Shown in pieces: positions 59,007 through 64,000 of a stretch of DNA of 64,000 bases. Both the position numbers and the translations under genes were made by a program. How positions within the stretch are numbered: the first letter of the stretch is position 1; each line of letters starts with the position of its first letter. Under the pieces are notes generated by a model. The model saw only the letters and a list, made by a program, of their open reading frames with translations. It did not search any database and was not told the origin of the DNA. This stretch comes from Ricinus communis. Lineage: Eukaryota > Streptophyta > Magnoliopsida > Malpighiales > Euphorbiaceae. The DNA lies in NCBI RefSeq assembly GCF_019578655.1, contig NC_063259.1, forward strand, positions 21,873,277 through 21,937,276, given 5' to 3'.

Positions 59007-61642
59007 TTAAATGATCTGGCTTCTCCAGTACAAAAGCAGCAAAATCCCGGCGAATTTCCACCACACGAAGCTTGGTATATTCTTGGCCGACGGAGGCGCC
59101 GACGACCGGAGAGATCTGAGAACGCGATTCAATCAATCAAAGGGGAAATGTGCCGTGCAATTAAGAATGCTGAATGCATATATATATATATTTATAGCAG
59201 TTGATTAGAGCTGACAAAAACTCAAGGAAAACATACCCTACTCCGGATGCTGAATATACACATTTTCCATAACCTGCACAACGATGTAATGGCATTAGTA
59301 TTTGTTTTGTGTTCGAACTTGAAGAAAAATGATCACTATAGCGAGTCATTATGGTGAATATCATTGTAACCACTAATTGAAAGACATTTAACAACTCAAA
59401 AGAAAATAAGTTTTTTTTTTTTTTTAATTTAGTAATTTAGAATGTATCCGGCGGAATTTTAAAATATCGCTTTAATACTTTTGACATAACTGTATACCTG
59501 AAATTTAAACTCGAAACGTTAGTTAATTTAGATGAAAAAACCTAATTTAAAATTACTATTTAGTTATTTTAGAGTTTTTCAAATCAGAATACATAAATAA
59601 TCATATATCAAACCTAATTGAATATTTAAATAATATAGAAAACATAATGCTAAATGTAATACCAAATAAAAGACAAATGAAAGTTCTTATGAAACTAATG
59701 CTATTCCTATAAGAATTCAATTATAAAGATATATATTTGATTACACTTTCAATATACATAAATAATTCTCATAGGACCAATCATTATTGAATAAAAATTC
59801 AACCTAAGTAACATGGTGATAGATCAAATCACATACCTCTAGTTACTACATTCAAATTATATTAATATTTATTTCAATAAACAAACTATGTTATTTTTAT
59901 TGAGAAATAGACTAATATTGATGATTTAATATATTTAGCTGACCCAGTGCATAAAAATTATTTATTTAAATTCTTAAAACATAATACATAATATATATAT
60001 ATATTTGAATACTGTGTGTCTTACTTGGATTACTTTTAGTAAGAATAGCAGTTCCTCCAAAATTGCAAGCAATATCAGAGTTGCCATTTTGCTGGTAATA
60101 GTTGTTGAAAGCATAGGAGGCATGAGAGAGCAGAGTGTCAGGTTCATAACAGGCTCCACCTTGCTGGATTGGCCTGCAATCTGCCAACCCTAGACCACAT
60201 GCCCAGTCTAATGCATTCTGCAAATCTATTTGAGACACACCCGCAAGGGCGACACACCATGTCGTGCCCCCAAGGAATGTTGTGTTGCCTTCTGGAGGTG
60301 ACAATGTTGTCACTGGAATTGATACATCTGCTTTCTCCTGCACCACTACTGCCTCCATACCCAAGACTGCAGGAAATTTATTTTAAGAAAATCATGGGTA
60401 TGAATTAGTCATTCATGCATACATATCAAAAGGTCCAAATTTTAACTTCTTATAGTACACCTGGAATTACTATACTTCCTTCGTTATCTCATAGGTCATG
60501 TCATAATAAAATGTGCCCAAGGAAGAGCCAGTTTGTATCTACATTAGAAATAACAATTTAATTTAATTAAATTTTTGAATTCGAGCTTGGATACGAAAAT
60601 GGGTTAAAATTTGTAAAATGTATTTTGAAACCCAACAAATGGTAACAAAAGAACCAAATGAAAATAGATTTTGTAGGAAAGAAAATGAGAAAAGTGAATT
60701 CTCTCTGATATACATGGATGTCGGATGGGCTTTGAATCACTTGTTTTGACCATCAAAGATGAGCCTCAGTTCTCAAAAGTCTTGAAGCTAAACAGGCAGT
60801 CAAAAAGACACCAATGCCATTATTAATTAATAGCAGTTTTAGAGCAATCTTCAAGCTGACAAATAAGCTACCACTCCACCCAATAAGGGAAAGGGCAAAG
60901 ATGGGAGGGGAGAGAGATATGATGCATTGTCCATCAGTTATGTGCTTGTTTAGAAAACACATTTGACCCAACAAAAATTATTATTATTATTATAATGGAG
61001 CCAAGAAAAATAAATTAGTAATCAACTGGAAACAAGAAGACAAAGAGAAGCTTTAGACCAAAATAAACATAATGTCATTCTTCTTTAGAACAAAACTTTA
61101 ATTCCAGGATGTTTGCATCTGAACCAAATAATATATTGTATCAGAAGAAATGAATTGAAAAAAGAGAAATTCAATTTTTTTCAGTTTTATTTAAAGAATG
61201 AGACAGGTAAAACCTCTAAAAAACCAGGTTTTAATCAACAAGATTCAAGTATTTAAAAATTGAAAAAACAAGATTCATGAGCTTGCTCGTCTCATTTTCC
61301 AGGATATGGTTGGAGTGTGTTTTGCTAGGACTTGTTTTATGCAGTGTGTTCTAGGCCTTTGGTCTCCCTCTTATTTAAAAAATTGAAAAAGCATGGCTAC
61401 AAGACTTCATAAGTTCTCTTATCATTACCAAGCTAAAAGTCATATTAAACAACAAACAGAAGATATATAATAACAACCATGACCCAACAAACCAAACCCC
61501 ATGAAGAAGAAGTCAAGAAAAAGAGAGAGAGGGAAAGAAAGATAATAAGTTTAAAAGAAGAAAGAAAGAAAGAAAGAAACATACCCAGAAAGCATTCCAG
61601 CAACAAAAGACACTGTATTAAAACCAATATCTTCTTTCTCAT
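59007..61642 (-). CDS. X8-domain (callose-binding-like) secreted protein with hydrophobic C-tail
   Basis: Exons 61585-61642, 60025-60366, 59237-59273 and 59007-59115 join in phase into 181 residues. Residues 1 to about 22 ([19 protein letters not shown]) form a signal peptide. The X8 (CBM43) module spans about 56-142. It starts [20 protein letters not shown] and carries the six spaced cysteines, [23 protein letters not shown] and NPSYGKCVY. The family binds callose (beta-1,3-glucan) and includes plasmodesmata callose-binding proteins and the tails of some glucanases. No glucanase domain is present. The last exon encodes a short spacer and a hydrophobic segment, [15 protein letters not shown] (about 162-176), ending five residues later. 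It could be a membrane anchor or a GPI-attachment signal. The last two small exons rest on splice-site and phase fit. The sub-family is not resolved. Confidence 0.86.
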
Positions 61643-61740
61643 TGCAAGTAAGCTTTCTTTTCTAAAGACTTCAAAGCTTCACCCTTCTCTTAAAGCCAAA
61701 AGAAATAAAGTTCCCACTCCTAGCTCTTTAACTATGACTA

Positions 61741-61782
61741 TCTCCTCCTCCTCCTCCTCTCTCTCTCTCTCTCTCTCTCTCT
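61741..61782. repeat. (CTC)n(CT)n microsatellite in the X8 gene 5' leader or promoter
   Basis: A CTC trinucleotide run passes into about ten CT units, 100-140 bases upstream of the start codon (GA-rich in gene sense). Such tracts are common in plant leaders. A TATA-like ATTTATATAG (minus strand) lies near 61818-61827, about 175 bases upstream of the ATG. Confidence 0.7.
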
Positions 61783-61827
61783 GACTGACACAAGAGTTAC
61801 TCACTAGGTGAAGAAGCTATATAAATG

Positions 61828-63949
61828 CCTAAAGAGAGAGAATTAGTTTTGATGAAGGAATCAGCAATTTCTTCAACGGAAATTTTGCTTTTTTTTTTTT
61901 TGGGTTCTTTTGTATATTAATATTTCTCTTTTAAGGGATTATAAAGAGTGTGATATACGAAAATGGTTACAGTATTATGCAAAGAAGTTATTGGGTTCTT
62001 GAGGGGCAATGAGGCGGTGGGGCTTTTCGAAAAAGAGATATTTCATTCACGTACATAAGATTGTGAAGTCTTTGAAGCAGAAGAAGGTGACAGTGGCAGT
62101 GGCAGAGAGTCCAGCAAGCAGCAGCTCAACACTTTTTTGGGATTTTCTCAATTTTATCGCGATATCTGTCTTTTGTTTATAAGCACAATTTCTCGTAAAT
62201 GAAATTAATATATACTTGTCAGTTTTATTAGATAATTTTAAAATAAAATTACTATATTTTTAGAAAATCTTTTACAGTTGATTTGATAATAATCACTTTT
62301 AAAAAAATCTTTTTATTAAAAATTAATAGCAATACAAAAAATTTCTATCTAAACTTGATATATATATATATATACAATAATTATGAAAATGACACATATA
62401 GATTAAATATTTTTATAATTTATTATTAGATGTTAACATATTTTTTATTATTTAAAATTAATAAATATGTTTCAATAATCTATCAGTTTTATATATAAAT
62501 TAGAATGAATATCAAACTTGGATAAAAATTTTCTAAATAAGACATTGAAAGTAAAAAATACAATAAAAAGAATGTAAGTCGATTTGTACCTATATTGATA
62601 TTAATATAAGATTTTTAAATTAAAAAAAATTATTATAAATAATATATTTTAGCATAATATATAAATAAAATTAAAAAGTAAGATTAACATAATATATATC
62701 ATTTTCTTAAAAATATATAGATATTACTATGTAGAAAAATATATTTTTTAAATTATTATAATATAGAATTTATCTTTATTTATAGTTGGTCTAAATTAGA
62801 ATAATTTCTTTTTTGTAATTATATAGAATATTATAAAAAAACTTAGTGTATTTCATGAATTATGCCTCTTGAGCGGTTAAGCAGCTAGTTGCAGAGTCCT
62901 TTTCTGCTCAACATAAACTCCATTCTCCTTGAATCACTCTGCGAGAGGCTGATAAGAAGCCATAAAGCTTAATTTGTGACCATTTTATCAAATATTATAT
63001 GTAAAAGTTCAGGCAATAATAAATTTGAAAGTATATAATATAATAACAATTTTATAAAATGGTATAACTGATAATATTATATAATCAAAAAATTTGCTAT
63101 CATTATAAATTTATTTTTAATTATAAATAATTAATTTATATTATTAATTTATTATATACGTTTTTCTATTAATATAAATTGTCAATAAATTCATATATAG
63201 CTTTTTATTATTTATATAAATTAAAATTATGTAAATAAATTTTATAATTATTAAATATTATTGATATAATTCTAGAAATAGATAAAAGAATTAATGAATA
63301 AAAATAATATATTTAATTTATCAATAACTAAATACTATATATAATTGATTGATCTAATATCTAAATTATTAAAATTAAAATAATATCAATTTTTATGATT
63401 CCGTACACCCATAGTACATTAAAACAATTTTATAATCAAAGATCTTTACTACGCTGTAACTTTGTTTAAAAATATTTTGAGATCTTTTGATGTATTTTAG
63501 AAAATATTAAAAATATAAAATAAGTAATTGAAATTTTTTGAAGACCTAAAATTTTATAATTACTATTAAATAAAATAAAAATTATTTTATATACAATGGA
63601 AAATAATTTTATTATATATCGTTAAAATTGTTTTAATAAGATAGGTTTAATACGCTTATGATTACATTTTAAATTCTTGCTAATGGTTCTTTTAAAATAA
63701 AATTATTTTAATAATTTATTAATTAATATATTATTATATATTAATATTAGAAATATAATAATTATGCTTTAGAAGAATATTTCTTTCTTTTTGTGGTATA
63801 TATATTATATAGGTAATATAAAACGTGTTAAACAAGACTTTTATAGATAATAAAAATGTTTAAACTTTAAATTCAAAATCATAGGTCTTTTTTTTTTGTT
63901 CAATAATGAAATACTTCGTTAATGGGAAGGGTAAGATACATCCACTAAC
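61828..63949. other. AT-rich intergenic DNA upstream of the X8 gene
   Basis: The first 300 bases (to about 62130) have balanced composition, include a GACAGTGGCAGTGGCAGAG repeat near 62087-62105, and may be promoter. Beyond 62200 the DNA is nearly all A and T with no coding region, apart from a short balanced patch at about 62860-62970 that I do not recognise. Confidence 0.5.
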
Positions 63950-63953
63950 AGGA

Positions 63954-64000
63954 GCCTCTGTAGCTCAACTGGAGGGTTAGACACCCAACCAGGATTGCAA
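63954..64000 (+). mobile_element. Possible tRNA-derived SINE or tRNA-like head, cut by the window edge
   Basis: The segment contains TAGCTCAACTGG, a good match to the RNA polymerase III A-box (TRGCNNARYNGG) at the usual place, about eight bases after the putative start GCCTCTG. The D-stem pairing (GCTC with GGGT) is poor for a functional tRNA. The B-box would lie beyond position 64000, so tRNA gene, pseudogene and SINE cannot be told apart here. Confidence 0.35.

Overview
The window looks like nuclear DNA of a dicotyledonous plant. It is strongly AT-rich, has many-exon genes with GT-AG introns, a nuclear-encoded photosystem I subunit, and small plant-type transposons. A Malpighiales-like species (castor, cassava or poplar relatives) is my guess, but I cannot confirm it. 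All recognisable genes lie on the minus strand, so each reads from high to low coordinates.

Region by region: (1) 570-7901 holds the first 16 coding exons (626 codons) of an ABCC-type vacuolar ABC transporter ('copy A'); its 3' half lies beyond the left edge. (2) 7902-13508 has the copy A leader and promoter, then AT-rich intergenic DNA with microsatellites, degenerate tandem repeats and a TRIM-like relic. (3) 13509-33466 is a complete tandem paralogue, 'copy B': 27 coding exons that join without a frame break into 1,626 residues, of the Arabidopsis ABCC1/ABCC2 type. Its introns carry several small mobile elements. (4) 34.4-42.5 kb is a gene-poor AT-rich stretch with a foldback element. (5) 42521-53554 is a complete DDB1 gene: 19 coding exons, 1,088 residues. 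(6) 53.6-56.6 kb is AT-rich spacer. (7) 56633-57352 is psaK, a photosystem I antenna subunit: 3 exons, 129 residues. (8) 59007-61642 encodes an X8-domain (callose-binding-like) secreted protein: 4 exons, 181 residues, with a hydrophobic C-tail. (9) 61.8-64 kb is AT-rich and ends in the head of a tRNA-like or SINE-like sequence cut by the window edge.

The genes do not form a pathway. They are ordinary neighbours with roles in vacuolar sequestration (ABCC pair), CUL4 ubiquitin ligase and DNA repair adaptor function (DDB1), photosynthesis (psaK) and the cell wall or plasmodesmata (X8 protein). I found no CRISPR array, operon or obviously new system. The items most worth a second look are the diverged ABCC tandem pair, with a GC-AG intron in copy B only; a TRIM-like family present three times; three other inverted-repeat elements; and a repeat shared by the first introns of two unrelated genes. 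Exon coordinates were worked out by hand from splice signals, reading-frame continuity and family knowledge.
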